From Methanobacteriota archaeon (lineage in GTDB: Archaea > Thermoplasmatota > Poseidoniia > Poseidoniales > Thalassarchaeaceae), in contig JABIKU010000008.1 in the NCBI GenBank assembly GCA_018654845.1, positions 1 through 47,716 on the forward strand: a stretch of 47,716 bases of DNA, in the 5' to 3' direction. Under the pieces are notes generated by a model. That model was not told where the DNA came from, made no database searches, and saw only the letters and a program-made list of their open reading frames with translations. Every line of letters begins with the position of its first letter. The first letter of the stretch is position 1. A program made the translations under genes and the position numbers. Positions 25,647-34,841 of the stretch are shown here, one piece after another.

Positions 25647-25913
25647 ATGGGTCATGTTGTTGTTAAGTATAAGGTCACTATTGATACTCTTGAAGACGGA
25701 GTTCCTGATTACCAAGGAATTTCAGATAAGATTGGAGCATTGCCAGAAGTCCAAGCTATTGAGATAAAACCTCTTGCATTTGGTATGATGTTCATAGAAG
25801 TTCAAGTTGTTCTAGGTGAAGGTGAAGGAATTGTCGATGAATTTGAGAATCGAGTCCGCGCACTCGACTCCCTAATCGGTCAAATCGAAGCTTTAGAAAT
25901 GGGCCGTCTGTGA
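25647..25913 (+). CDS. ef1b: Translation elongation factor aEF-1beta
   Basis: The ATG at 25647 has GAGG 8 nt upstream, giving 88 residues, the usual length of archaeal EF-1beta (the GDP/GTP exchange domain of eukaryotic eEF1B). The start VVVKYKVTIDT, the central IEIKPLAFGMMFIEVQVV and the C-terminal ALDSLIGQIEALEMGRL match the family. It resets aEF-1alpha by releasing GDP. Co-transcription with the upstream Zn mini-protein is very likely (15 bp gap). A longer reading from a GTG at 25638 is less likely. Confidence 0.93.
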   Translation: MGHVVVKYKVTIDTLEDGVPDYQGISDKIGALPEVQAIEIKPLAFGMMFIEVQVVLGEGEGIVDEFENRVRALDSLIGQIEALEMGRL

Positions 25914-25997
25914 ACTTCGAGCGTTTTCTTACCTGAACAAATCTTGCTCAGCATTGATTAACAGTTGGCTGCTCCTCAAATCGTGGAGGGAGAGAAT

Positions 25998-26666
25998 GTG
26001 CAAAGCGGAGCACCGAGTTGGCTTCTTTCAAGGAAATTCTCACTTGCTTGCCTATTACTTGCAACCTCACTTGGGATTTGCGCTACCATGGAAGATAACC
26101 CGCTGCAACCTCTTGACAATTTGATTTACGATTTCTTCTTCCTACATGGCTCATCTGATTTTGCAAGATTCTCTCGATTGGTACTCTCAACTCCAGGGCA
26201 TTTTGAAACTGCAGTATTAGGGGGAATTATTGGAACAATCATTTTGTACAGATCAAGCCAGCGTCCCTCTATTTTTGCTTTTATTCTCCCATTGATGCTT
26301 ACGGGAGTTGTCTCCTCATCCCTCAAAGAACTAGTCAGTCGAATTCGTCCTCACACCTCAGTTGGAATGGGAGACTATGCTTGGCCGAGTGGCCATTCGA
26401 TGCTTGCTACAGTATTATGGGGTTTGATATGCTTTATCATCATCAGAAATTACGCTACGAAGAGTACTGGGAATAGCATGATTATCAAAATGGCTGAAAC
26501 CAGAAATGCAACTCGAATCTGGTTCGCAATCGTCATTTTCACCGGTTCTGCACGTATGCTTGCAGGAGTACATTGGTTCACCGATGTGATTGGAGGCATT
26601 GCTATAGGTATCCTAATCCTTCAGGCTGCATTGAAGATGGAAGAACATCTTGGCATTGATGGATGA
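25998..26666 (+). CDS. PAP2-family membrane phosphatase
   Basis: The GTG at 25998 is preferred because GGAGGG (25985-25990) lies 7 nt upstream, giving 222 residues; a TTG at 25965 has no such site. The protein has about six membrane helices and all three PAP2 motifs: KELVSRIRP (KxxxxxxRP form), PSGHS, and SARMLAGVHWFTDV (SRxxxxxHxxxD form with Ala after Ser). It would dephosphorylate a lipid phosphate such as undecaprenyl/dolichyl diphosphate or phosphatidate. In archaea a polyprenyl diphosphate carrier for surface glycans is plausible. It converges on truD with a 1-base gap. Confidence 0.9.
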   Translation: MQSGAPSWLLSRKFSLACLLLATSLGICATMEDNPLQPLDNLIYDFFFLHGSSDFARFSRLVLSTPGHFETAVLGGIIGTIILYRSSQRPSIFAFILPLMLTGVVSSSLKELVSRIRPHTSVGMGDYAWPSGHSMLATVLWGLICFIIIRNYATKSTGNSMIIKMAETRNATRIWFAIVIFTGSARMLAGVHWFTDVIGGIAIGILILQAALKMEEHLGIDG

Positions 26667-26667
26667 A

Positions 26668-28065
26668 TTAGTAATGATCTAACGGAGAACGCATGAATTC
26701 TCGCATCAAAACAGTTGCATAAGTTCCTGGTGGCAAGGTAAATTTCATTCTCAAATTCGCACCTTCAGGATGCCATCGATCTCCATCCTTTGGTCCTTCT
26801 TCCCAACGCTTTGAAAGTGTAGTATCGAATAATTCTGGAACTTCTTCTACACTAAATTCTCTGAAAGTAACCGTAGTTGGACGGCGGGTTCCACTAGTTG
26901 TCAGACGAGGAATTTCCTTCACTTGCCAATCTACCTCATGAACATCTGTAGTTACCATCGCTTGCGCTTCGATTTCACCAATTTTACCCGAAGCTAATTT
27001 TGCATCTCTCCCTGGTAATGGTCCAGTGACAGATAATCTGCCTAAACGACAATTTCTTTTACATCGTTCGAGATTAGTTTCGCTAACCTCGGCCATCTTC
27101 CCAACATCGATGCGGCCATTCGCATGCACAGGGGCAACAAGGTCACCTATTTCTGGATCTGCCAATCCAATACCAGCAGTTAGTCTCCCAGCCACTGCGT
27201 GATTAAAAACCAGTGATTGAAGAGAATGTACTGTGAGAAGTTGAAGTGAAGGTGGCATCGTCTTGTAGGCTTTGACCCAATTATCGGGTTTTCCTGCAAG
27301 ACTTTCAAGCATGCTTCGTTCAAAACCAAGATGGGCAGGAATTATTTCAAGACATTTTTCTGGGTTTTGAGTTTCCCGCCACATTGTCCTTAGCGCATCG
27401 GTTTCCTCACCATCGTTTAATCCCGCCATACCCAAATATAGATTGACTGCTTTCTCAAAATCTCCTGCGACTACTGCTCGGCCAACCTCGGGAGTAACTG
27501 GCCTTGTCGAACCAAATCGCTGAGGACCTATCCAATTTGGAAAGAAATCACGGCCTAGCCTTTGTGCCATATCATCGAGAATTTTATGGACTATTCGCAT
27601 TGCTTCTTTTCCATCCAAAGGATTACCTTGCTTATCGACACAACCTCTTACGGTTATTGCAAATCGGTTTCCATCGTGATCTGACATTCCTACTTTCTGG
27701 TGCGTTCTCCCGAGAACTTCCAATATTGAATCAGGAATGTTTACTGCTTCGACCTTTTTCTGGTGAGCATCGATTACCAATATTTGGGTTGTAATCGCTC
27801 GTTTGTCCTTCAAACCTGACGCAAATATTCTATTTCGATTAATCCCACACGCTCTAGCTAATCGTTTTAGATATCGATTTGTTTCCCAATTTGTAAGAAT
27901 TGCACGAACCACTGTGAAACGACCTTTCGGGTCAAGAGCGGGCGTGGCTGCAACCTCTTCGACCCGAAAATCTTCAATGCGAGTTTTTAGCATACCGCCA
28001 ATTCCATCAGACGGAACAGCACCTTCTCCAAATCCGAGGTATTCCTCGATTGAATTCAAGTCCAT
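26668..28065 (-). CDS. truD: tRNA pseudouridine synthase TruD
   Basis: The 465-residue protein is within the range of archaeal TruD. The catalytic Asp87 is in FASGLKDKRA, and the N-terminal GIGGMLKTRIEDFRVEE and NWIGPQRFGSTRP segments are family hallmarks. It converts U13 of tRNA-Glu and others to pseudouridine. A TRUD insertion domain spans roughly 180-360. It is 13 bp downstream of rpoL and probably shares its transcript. The C-terminus LPPGTYATVLMREFMR is conserved in the family. Confidence 0.95.
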   Translation of the reverse strand: MDLNSIEEYLGFGEGAVPSDGIGGMLKTRIEDFRVEEVAATPALDPKGRFTVVRAILTNWETNRYLKRLARACGINRNRIFASGLKDKRAITTQILVIDAHQKKVEAVNIPDSILEVLGRTHQKVGMSDHDGNRFAITVRGCVDKQGNPLDGKEAMRIVHKILDDMAQRLGRDFFPNWIGPQRFGSTRPVTPEVGRAVVAGDFEKAVNLYLGMAGLNDGEETDALRTMWRETQNPEKCLEIIPAHLGFERSMLESLAGKPDNWVKAYKTMPPSLQLLTVHSLQSLVFNHAVAGRLTAGIGLADPEIGDLVAPVHANGRIDVGKMAEVSETNLERCKRNCRLGRLSVTGPLPGRDAKLASGKIGEIEAQAMVTTDVHEVDWQVKEIPRLTTSGTRRPTTVTFREFSVEEVPELFDTTLSKRWEEGPKDGDRWHPEGANLRMKFTLPPGTYATVLMREFMRSPLDHY

Positions 28066-28078
28066 ACGGACACCGAAC

Positions 28079-28336
28079 TCACAATTTTAATCCAGAAAAT
28101 TCCGAGATAATATCGGAGCAAAGGGAGCGGAAAGTCTTCTCAGCATTCTTGCCTTTAACACAACGAACATATAGCTCTGGCTCATCTAAATCAGGATGCT
28201 TCTGGAAGTAATTGGCATACTCGACATCTGCACTATCGTTCAACCTTGAACGGAATAGTTGCAGGGTAGTGTGGTTTTCACCGATGACTCGTACACGAAG
28301 TTCGGCCCCTTCGTTTTTTAGCACCTTGATTGGCAT
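28079..28336 (-). CDS. rpoL: DNA-directed RNA polymerase subunit L (Rpo11)
   Basis: The 85-residue protein is the archaeal counterpart of eukaryotic Rpb11. The GENHTTLQLFRSRLN motif is diagnostic of the alpha-like dimerisation domain, and the later VEYANYFQKHPDLDEPELYVR fits the family. It pairs with subunit D to nucleate polymerase assembly. It starts the rpoL-truD unit; about 120 bp upstream, containing the next promoter, separates it from the divergent MMPL gene. Confidence 0.95.
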   Translation of the reverse strand: MPIKVLKNEGAELRVRVIGENHTTLQLFRSRLNDSADVEYANYFQKHPDLDEPELYVRCVKGKNAEKTFRSLCSDIISEFSGLKL

Positions 28337-28453
28337 AAGACGACCGGCCGACTCGCCACCCCTTTTTGAGGGCTTTCATTATTCACTAGGACACTACGTG
28401 TCCAATTAGCGGTCTAACTTTAACACCAGCAGTTAATCCGGAAGGTGATGGCG

Positions 28454-31003
28454 ATGAGTGACTCGGGTCAAGAAAGGCTAGCTGAAACCTTCGGCAAAGC
28501 TGCTCCTGCAATACTAATTGTCAGCCTTCTTCTCACCGTAATCACAGCCTCAGTTTTGCTACCACTACCGAGTTTCACTACCGAAATCGCCTCTTTCGCC
28601 CCAGAAAGCGAAGGAGATTCAGTTGAAATTGAAATGAATACCGTGATGACGACTTCGCCAAAAAAGATCTACGTTCAAGTTCGCCCCAATCAAGAGCAGG
28701 CTAATATTTTCGAAATTGCAGCCTTGCAACAGTTGGCTGATGATCTTGCTCATATCGAATCGTTATATGGTTTCGATATAAATTCTCAAATCAATATCGC
28801 CGACATCATCAATCGAGTTCTCGAAGAACGTGATGAACAGTCGAGAACCCTTGCAGATTTCGATGATTGGGATGATTTAATCAACGCAATCGTCGAAGAT
28901 GATGAAGATTGTAGCGATGCTGCAGGTAATGACCAAGCTATTGCTTCTGCTTCCTTTGCTTCATCTGCATTATTACATTCGGATTTTGAATTCGAGCACG
29001 TCTGCGAGTGGATTGAAACTCGAACAGGAGACTCAACACCGCGTGCATCAAGCACGATGTGGGTCATTGAAGTCAGTGGGGATTTGAGTAATCAAGAAAG
29101 GCAAGATTTAGCTGTTAACATTCGAGTGTTACTCAGCAATAAAATAGGGGGAAGTGAATCGTCTCTGCTAAATTATGGTGTTATTTCTGATGATTTGATT
29201 AGTTATGACATCAATGAATCAACCCTAGACAATATGGCTTGGCTTCTCGTTCTAGCAATTTTCGTTGTCGTTATTGTTCTCGCAATTGCTTTCCGTTCAT
29301 TCATGATGGTCGCCGCACCCTTACTCGGACTTTCAGCTGCTTTGATTTGGACTTACGGAACCATAACGATTCTTGGACGACCTTTTTCGATACTTGAAGT
29401 CGCCGTTGCACCAGTCGTCCTTGGGCTTGGTATCGACTATGCAATCCATCTTCAAAGAGGATATGAAGCAGCGAAATCTACTGCAAAAAGTCCCGCTCAC
29501 GCTTGGGTACGCTCTTTTTCGATTCTTCGAGTCGCCCTAACTCTAGCTGTGGTAACAACTGTTTCCGCTTTCCTTGCGAGTTCATTCTCACCCCTCCCAC
29601 CGCTTCGAACATTCGGACTTACCCTAGCTCTCGGCGTCGTTTCGGCCTTCCTCGCAAGCACAATCACAGTCGGTGCTTTACACGTCGTCGTCGAGAAAAC
29701 CACAGGAGCCTCGCCTCGACGTGGGCTCGAATTGACTCAACTGGCTCATCGAGTGACAAATTTTCAACGATATAATACTGCTCGAATACTTCTCATCGTC
29801 GCTATATTGACGACGAGTTCTGTAATGGTCGCTGTCAATAGACTCGATACAAGTTTTGAATTAACTGATTTCCTCTCAGAAAATGAAATGGAAATCATGT
29901 CGGTTCGTGGTGACATTTACGATTCATATGATGCTGCAGCATGGAAATCCGTGACATTATTGATCGAACCGAGTAATGGAGAAGAATCTCTAGTCGGCGA
30001 AAGAGACCTATTGCGAGGTTTGGAATTCTTTGACCATCGTATCGCGGGAATCCCTGAAGTCGTGAACCCTTCGGATACGAATTCAAAACGGCCATCTTAT
30101 GATGGATTATACCCTATTTTGCGTGATGCGATTGAAATTGACCCGGGTTTTGGTCAACTGCATCACCTTGGAATATTTGAAGGAGACTTAGGAGTTGTTG
30201 ACGGTTTTGAAGAAGGAGATGTCGCTGCAGCTGTAGCCTCATTATTACAAAACGACACTATCGGAGAACCTCTGCGCGGTCAAACATGGGCTGAACGAAC
30301 TTCGATGTACGCAGCCCTTACTGATGATGACGAATCACTTAGATATCTCAAGGTCAGAGTCGATGTCGTCCTCCAAACGAGTGAAGAAACATCGAATGTG
30401 GCAAGAGAGTTTGAACGTCAAGCTTTGATGTTGGAAATGGACGGATTAATTGGTGGTGATGTCCATATCACTGGAGATGTAATCGTTATCCACAGCATTT
30501 TTTCAGGTCTAGTAATTTCACAAGTTGAGTCGACGGCGATTAGCTTACTAGTCTCGATCGCAGTTCTTTTCGTTTTGACCAGACGTCTCGGCCAATCCCT
30601 AGTGGTTATTCTACCAGTTGGTCTTGCAGGAGCATGGGTGGTCGGTTCAATGGCAATTTTAGGGATGACGTGGAATGTTTTGACGATAATGATTACAGCA
30701 CTAACTATCGGTCTAGGCATCGATTATTCTATCCATGTTTGGAGAAGTTTCGAAGCAAATCGATTAAGTGGAATGGGGACTTGGTCAGCAATGCAAAATA
30801 TGTACGAAACTACGGGAACCGCTTTGCTGATGTCAGCAGGAACGACAATTTGTGGATTCTTGGTCTTACTATTATCACCAATTCCTGTGATTCAAGACTT
30901 TGGGGTCGTCAGCGCAATCTCAGTTTCTTTTTCACTAATTCTTGCATTATTTGTCCTACCTGGATTACTCGCTGCTGAAGTAAGAACTGGTAATTCCGAG
31001 TAA
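28454..31003 (+). CDS. RND/MMPL-family membrane protein
   Basis: ATG 28454 has an AGGTG site about 6 nt upstream and gives 849 residues; in-frame GTG and ATG starts lie 6-9 bp earlier. The duplicated RND architecture is clear: a first helix near 18-35, a loop to about 255, five helices with LGLGIDYAIHLQRGYE, a second loop, then five helices with LTIGLGIDYSIHVWRSFE. The Asp-Tyr pair in each half is the usual proton-relay feature. It is a shorter relative of the 17285-20383 protein, with a smaller first loop containing paired Cys (near 150 and 180). The substrate is unknown. Its end is 15 bp from a convergent gene. Confidence 0.9.
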   Translation: MSDSGQERLAETFGKAAPAILIVSLLLTVITASVLLPLPSFTTEIASFAPESEGDSVEIEMNTVMTTSPKKIYVQVRPNQEQANIFEIAALQQLADDLAHIESLYGFDINSQINIADIINRVLEERDEQSRTLADFDDWDDLINAIVEDDEDCSDAAGNDQAIASASFASSALLHSDFEFEHVCEWIETRTGDSTPRASSTMWVIEVSGDLSNQERQDLAVNIRVLLSNKIGGSESSLLNYGVISDDLISYDINESTLDNMAWLLVLAIFVVVIVLAIAFRSFMMVAAPLLGLSAALIWTYGTITILGRPFSILEVAVAPVVLGLGIDYAIHLQRGYEAAKSTAKSPAHAWVRSFSILRVALTLAVVTTVSAFLASSFSPLPPLRTFGLTLALGVVSAFLASTITVGALHVVVEKTTGASPRRGLELTQLAHRVTNFQRYNTARILLIVAILTTSSVMVAVNRLDTSFELTDFLSENEMEIMSVRGDIYDSYDAAAWKSVTLLIEPSNGEESLVGERDLLRGLEFFDHRIAGIPEVVNPSDTNSKRPSYDGLYPILRDAIEIDPGFGQLHHLGIFEGDLGVVDGFEEGDVAAAVASLLQNDTIGEPLRGQTWAERTSMYAALTDDDESLRYLKVRVDVVLQTSEETSNVAREFERQALMLEMDGLIGGDVHITGDVIVIHSIFSGLVISQVESTAISLLVSIAVLFVLTRRLGQSLVVILPVGLAGAWVVGSMAILGMTWNVLTIMITALTIGLGIDYSIHVWRSFEANRLSGMGTWSAMQNMYETTGTALLMSAGTTICGFLVLLLSPIPVIQDFGVVSAISVSFSLILALFVLPGLLAAEVRTGNSE

Positions 31004-31018
31004 TCCTGAAATATGGAA

Positions 31019-31807
31019 TTATTTGGTCTCAATTATCGCAGTGACATCATACATATCGAGGCCTTGCTCTCTAGCGACCAATGCTAACGCCATCCACAAA
31101 GTTACAGGCCCGAGAGAACGACGCTTACGCTGTGCACGCCGAACAACTTCACGGTTCACTAACCCAGAGGAAGCAGCAATATGATTAATCAGGGCTGGAA
31201 TATTTATCTCTGCCCGATCTGGTGGTCGATCAGTTGGTCCATCTCGCTTATTTCGAGTTGAGTTTTCTGGTTCAGAAATTTTTACTATTACTTCACGTGA
31301 TGGGGCGATTTCAATCATTTCCTCTTTCTGAATAAATTGTGCCTTGATTTTCTGAGGTTCATCCACCTGTTTAGAGTCATTGGATTCTTGACGCTGTGTT
31401 TCTTCTCTGATTCGACTAACATTGACAACCTCTTCAGCAACGACAAAATCAGGTGGATACAGAACTCTTCTAACGATAGGCTGCCAACCAAGAGCAGGAG
31501 GAATCAACACAACGCCCGAATTTGGTTTAATGCGACCATCTTCTTCTACCAACCAACCCTGGTCGCATAATTTTTCGAGAACGCTGAGTGCGTCCTCGGG
31601 AGTTAACCACTGCAATTCAAGTGACCATAAACGAACGAGGTCGTAACGATTCGTCAATCCTAGAGGAAAATCCGCAAAACTGACGTGAAGAAGCCGTCGA
31701 ACTTCCTCATCTTGGCCTGTTGTCACTGACTCACCGAGCCGCGATAGTTTGCGTTTATGCTTGAGACTTCCCCTCAAAATCTCTGAACATCTAAACAGTT
31801 GATTCAA
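31019..31807 (-). CDS. DUF2240-like archaeal protein, possible winged-helix
   Basis: The 262-residue reading from a TTG at 31807 may be too long: a GTG at 31726 is an alternative start. The segments FPLGLTNRYDLVRLWSLELQWLTPEDALSVLEKLCDQGWL, with a helical pattern like a winged helix, and a C-terminal helical bundle (LINHIAASSGLVNREVVRRAQRKRR) resemble the archaeal DUF2240 family. A low-complexity charged linker (about residues 140-190) joins the halves. The family has no assigned function; a nucleic acid-binding regulator is a guess. It is divergent from the HEAT-repeat gene with about 30 bp between the starts. Confidence 0.6.
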   Translation of the reverse strand: MNQLFRCSEILRGSLKHKRKLSRLGESVTTGQDEEVRRLLHVSFADFPLGLTNRYDLVRLWSLELQWLTPEDALSVLEKLCDQGWLVEEDGRIKPNSGVVLIPPALGWQPIVRRVLYPPDFVVAEEVVNVSRIREETQRQESNDSKQVDEPQKIKAQFIQKEEMIEIAPSREVIVKISEPENSTRNKRDGPTDRPPDRAEINIPALINHIAASSGLVNREVVRRAQRKRRSLGPVTLWMALALVAREQGLDMYDVTAIIETK

Positions 31808-31839
31808 GAAAGACGGAGTTATCCGCCCGCTCGTTCACT

Positions 31840-33123
31840 ATGTCAAGGGGATACATCGCACGCGACCCTCGAACCGGAAAACCGATTCGTAAAGGCCGAT
31901 CTGCGAAGGATTTGGATATCCGCTCACTATATCCAATTGAAGGAGTTTGGGCACGGATTCCAGTTTACGATATTTTGAAACTTGCTTCCGGTGAAATTCA
32001 GAACCTCGAACTTTCTTTGACTAATGGAGGTGGGTTCGCTCGACGCGATGATGGAATCAAAGCTCTCCATCGCGTCTACGAAAATTTGATTCCTCGGGCG
32101 CACGAAATTCTACTTGATGCTCTCGATGATGATGATGCATCAATTCGTATTGCTGCACTTGAAGTTTCACCTATATTTGCTCTAAAACAACATACGAATT
32201 TGATCCCTTGTCTATCAGATCGCTTGCTTGACGATAGCGATGACGTGCGTGCGATGGCAAGACGTTGCCTGAAATTGATGGCTCCTGTTTTCCCATCTGG
32301 GTGCGAAGAATTATTGCGCAGAGAATTACATGATACAAGAAAAGAACACCGTAATAACGCCTTCGAATCACTCCGTGAAACTGCCAAAGCATGGCCTGAA
32401 GTGGGTTGTTTACACATCGATGAATTGCTTCGAGAAGACGAACTTGATCTAAGACGTCGTAGTTCTAAAATTCTTAGAACAATCGCTACCAAAGGCGGCG
32501 CAGAAGGATGGGATTTAATCGGCTGGGCATTAGAAGATATCGATGCCCAAGTCAGACGTAATGGAGCTCAATGTTTGACGACATTAGCAAATTCTGAACC
32601 GAGCATTGCAATGATTTTGGTGGAGGGGGCGATTATGGATGACGATATCAAAGTTAGAAAATCAGTTATTCGCGCCCTCAAAAAACTCGACATGGAAAAT
32701 CCGCGTGTCACATCGATGATTCTAGACGGCGCACGAAGTCGAGATTACGAATTACGAAAGGCTTGTGTCGAACAACTTTCTATCATTATGTCCGGGGATG
32801 CACTAAGAGAAGCTGCAGGAGAACTCTTGCGACATGAAACTGCACCTGATCTACGTCAACGTCTGGGGGCCTTAGCGAGAGATGTCGAGCTTGATGGTAG
32901 CGAGGATGAGAAGAATAAGTATCTCGCTGCTGTCGATGTTGTCAAAGATGACATTATCGAAGAGGAGATGTTTCCAAAGAATGCGATTCCTGTAAATTTG
33001 GAGAAGGATTCAGATTCAGAAATCGACTATGAAAATATTCCACCACCACGTAGTGGTCTGGCCAAGCCGAAGGGTGAACATGAAATAGAGAAGGCAGGTC
33101 GGCGAGAACCTGAGGACTTATGA
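31840..33123 (+). CDS. HEAT-repeat protein
   Basis: The 427-residue protein has about eight helical HEAT-like repeats over residues 90-350, with recurring blocks such as DDDASIRIAALEVSP, DDVRAMARRCLKLM, DLRRRSSKILRTIA and DIKVRKSVIRALKKL. The N-terminus carries a SRGYIARDPRTGKPIRKG segment rich in basic residues. The C-terminal 70 residues are acidic and probably disordered, ending in proline and basic stretches. No enzymatic motif is seen; it is likely a scaffold or adaptor. Its stop overlaps the next gene's start by 4 bases (ATGA), so the pair should be translationally coupled. Confidence 0.82.
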   Translation: MSRGYIARDPRTGKPIRKGRSAKDLDIRSLYPIEGVWARIPVYDILKLASGEIQNLELSLTNGGGFARRDDGIKALHRVYENLIPRAHEILLDALDDDDASIRIAALEVSPIFALKQHTNLIPCLSDRLLDDSDDVRAMARRCLKLMAPVFPSGCEELLRRELHDTRKEHRNNAFESLRETAKAWPEVGCLHIDELLREDELDLRRRSSKILRTIATKGGAEGWDLIGWALEDIDAQVRRNGAQCLTTLANSEPSIAMILVEGAIMDDDIKVRKSVIRALKKLDMENPRVTSMILDGARSRDYELRKACVEQLSIIMSGDALREAAGELLRHETAPDLRQRLGALARDVELDGSEDEKNKYLAAVDVVKDDIIEEEMFPKNAIPVNLEKDSDSEIDYENIPPPRSGLAKPKGEHEIEKAGRREPEDL

Positions 33124-33407
33124 TGAGCGAGCAGTTTGACGATAAACTCGAACAGTTTGAGCGATTATGGGCAGGAATTACCCCAAAGGGTGTGAACCGT
33201 CAAAAATCGCTAAAATTCCAGCAATATATGCGCCAGCACGTCCTCCAGAAGTTCCACAAAAAGTCGCCAGATCAGTTTGCTTCGGCAGACAAAGGCCACT
33301 TTAATCACAATTTCTCTTCGAAGGATCAGTACATCACCAAGGAAAATTGTAGGAAGTACTGGATGGGTGAGCTGCAGAAGGAAATCCGCGAATCGGAGAC
33401 CTTCTGA
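33120..33407 (+). CDS. Small unknown protein coupled to HEAT-repeat gene
   Basis: This is a 95-residue acidic-then-basic protein, not recognised. The start is ATG 33120 (GAGG at 33112-33115) overlapping the previous stop; an ATG at 33123 would drop one residue. It has an amphipathic N-terminus (DDKLEQFERLWAGI) and conserved-looking aromatic and basic residues (KFQQYMRQHVLQKFHKK, RKYWMGELQKEIRE). There is no Cys pair, signal or membrane helix. The next gene, a DEAD-box helicase, starts 10 bp later, so all three are probably one operon linked to RNA handling. The role is inferred from context only. Confidence 0.7.
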   Translation: MMSEQFDDKLEQFERLWAGITPKGVNRQKSLKFQQYMRQHVLQKFHKKSPDQFASADKGHFNHNFSSKDQYITKENCRKYWMGELQKEIRESETF

Positions 33408-33416
33408 GGCGATTAA

Positions 33417-34832
33417 ATGTCAACCGGTTTCGCAGATTGGAATTTAGAAAAACCAATTGCAGATGCAATCGTTAAACTCGGTTGGAAAAAACCGACTGAA
33501 ATCCAAATTGAAGCAATTCCGATTGCTCGAAGAGGAACCGATGTTGTTGGTCAAGCTAAAACCGGTTCAGGAAAAACCGCAGCATTTGGGATTCCGATTA
33601 TCGAGAAGTGTGAATCTAACGGAATCCCACAAGCAATCATCCTCTGCCCAACTCGCGAATTAGCGGTTCAGGTATCTGAAGAAATCTCACTCCTTCAAGG
33701 GGAGAAAGGACTCGCGATCCAAACCGTTTACGGAGGTACGGACTTAGAAAAGCAAGCTGCTCGCCTCGCAAAAGGTGCTGATATCATCGTTGGTACACCC
33801 GGACGTGTAATTGACATGACCAAACGTGGTCATCTAAATCTGAAGCAAATCGCGTTCTTTTGTTTAGATGAAGCAGATAGGATGCTCGACATGGGATTCT
33901 TTCCCGACATCTTGTGGGTTTTCGAAAATATGCCAAACCGAAAGCAAACTTTGCTTTTCAGTGCAACATTCCCACAAGAAATTATCGATGCAGCTGACGA
34001 ATTTATGTCAGAAGCAGTTCATGTAATGAGCGACGATTTAGAAGTTGATATTCCAGAAATCGAACTCAATGCAATTCGTATCGGCCGAGCCAACAAATTA
34101 TGGGTTCTCGGCCGAATCATCGCCAACATGGACGAAAATGGTCAAATGCTTGTATTCTCTAATACCAAGCGCATGGTTGATGTCTTAGTTGAGCGCTTGA
34201 GCAAATTCCGCATGAAATCAGTTGGACTTCATGGAGATATTCCTCAAAATAAGCGAGAGAGAATTCTAAATAATTTCAAGGAAGGAAAAGAACGGATTCT
34301 CATCGCAACAGATGTCGCAGCTCGTGGAATCGATGTTGATGGAATTACAGTCGTCGTCAATTATGATTTACCAGATGATACTGAATCATTCGTCCACAGA
34401 ATAGGTAGAACTGGACGAATGGGTCGTTCGGGAGAAGCTTGGAGTTTCGTATCAAAAGAAGACCGTGGCGCTTTGGAAAAGATCGCTTCGACATGGAATC
34501 TGACAATACCATATGTCGAGGTCCCAGCTCTACCAAAAGGTATGGATCGAGACCCAGTTCGGAAACGAGATGATTGGGATGAGGTTTCCGACTCATTTGG
34601 AATGGTTCGAGTGAACCTCTCGATTGGCAAAGCCGAATCGACAAAGCGTGCTTTGAGTGATTGGATTATTTCTCAAGCCAAAATTCAAGAAATTGTTCTT
34701 GGTGAAATTACTCAAGATGAAAAGTCTTCGCAAGTTGAAATACATGTCCAAAAGGTCGCATATGTTATGGATGTCATCAAAGCAAGAGATTACAACGGTC
34801 GCAAACTGAAGCCTGTAATCGTCGATGCTTGA
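33417..34832 (+). CDS. DEAD-box ATP-dependent RNA helicase (CsdA/DeaD-like)
   Basis: The 471-residue protein has all helicase motifs: Q-motif near 23-31 (KKPTEIQIE), Walker A AKTGSGKT (47-54), PTRELAVQ, TPGR, DEAD box (151-154), SAT, then the second domain with HGDIPQNKRERIL, ATDVAARGID and HRIGRTGRMG. Residues 390-471 resemble the DbpA-type RNA-binding domain (FGMVRVNLSIGKAESTKRALSDWI), which targets rRNA in relatives. It likely remodels structured RNA during ribosome assembly or cold adaptation. The preceding HEAT and small genes, and the following Zn-TusA gene 9 bp after its stop, suggest one transcript. Confidence 0.93.
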   Translation: MSTGFADWNLEKPIADAIVKLGWKKPTEIQIEAIPIARRGTDVVGQAKTGSGKTAAFGIPIIEKCESNGIPQAIILCPTRELAVQVSEEISLLQGEKGLAIQTVYGGTDLEKQAARLAKGADIIVGTPGRVIDMTKRGHLNLKQIAFFCLDEADRMLDMGFFPDILWVFENMPNRKQTLLFSATFPQEIIDAADEFMSEAVHVMSDDLEVDIPEIELNAIRIGRANKLWVLGRIIANMDENGQMLVFSNTKRMVDVLVERLSKFRMKSVGLHGDIPQNKRERILNNFKEGKERILIATDVAARGIDVDGITVVVNYDLPDDTESFVHRIGRTGRMGRSGEAWSFVSKEDRGALEKIASTWNLTIPYVEVPALPKGMDRDPVRKRDDWDEVSDSFGMVRVNLSIGKAESTKRALSDWIISQAKIQEIVLGEITQDEKSSQVEIHVQKVAYVMDVIKARDYNGRKLKPVIVDA

Positions 34833-34841
34833 GGAAGATAG

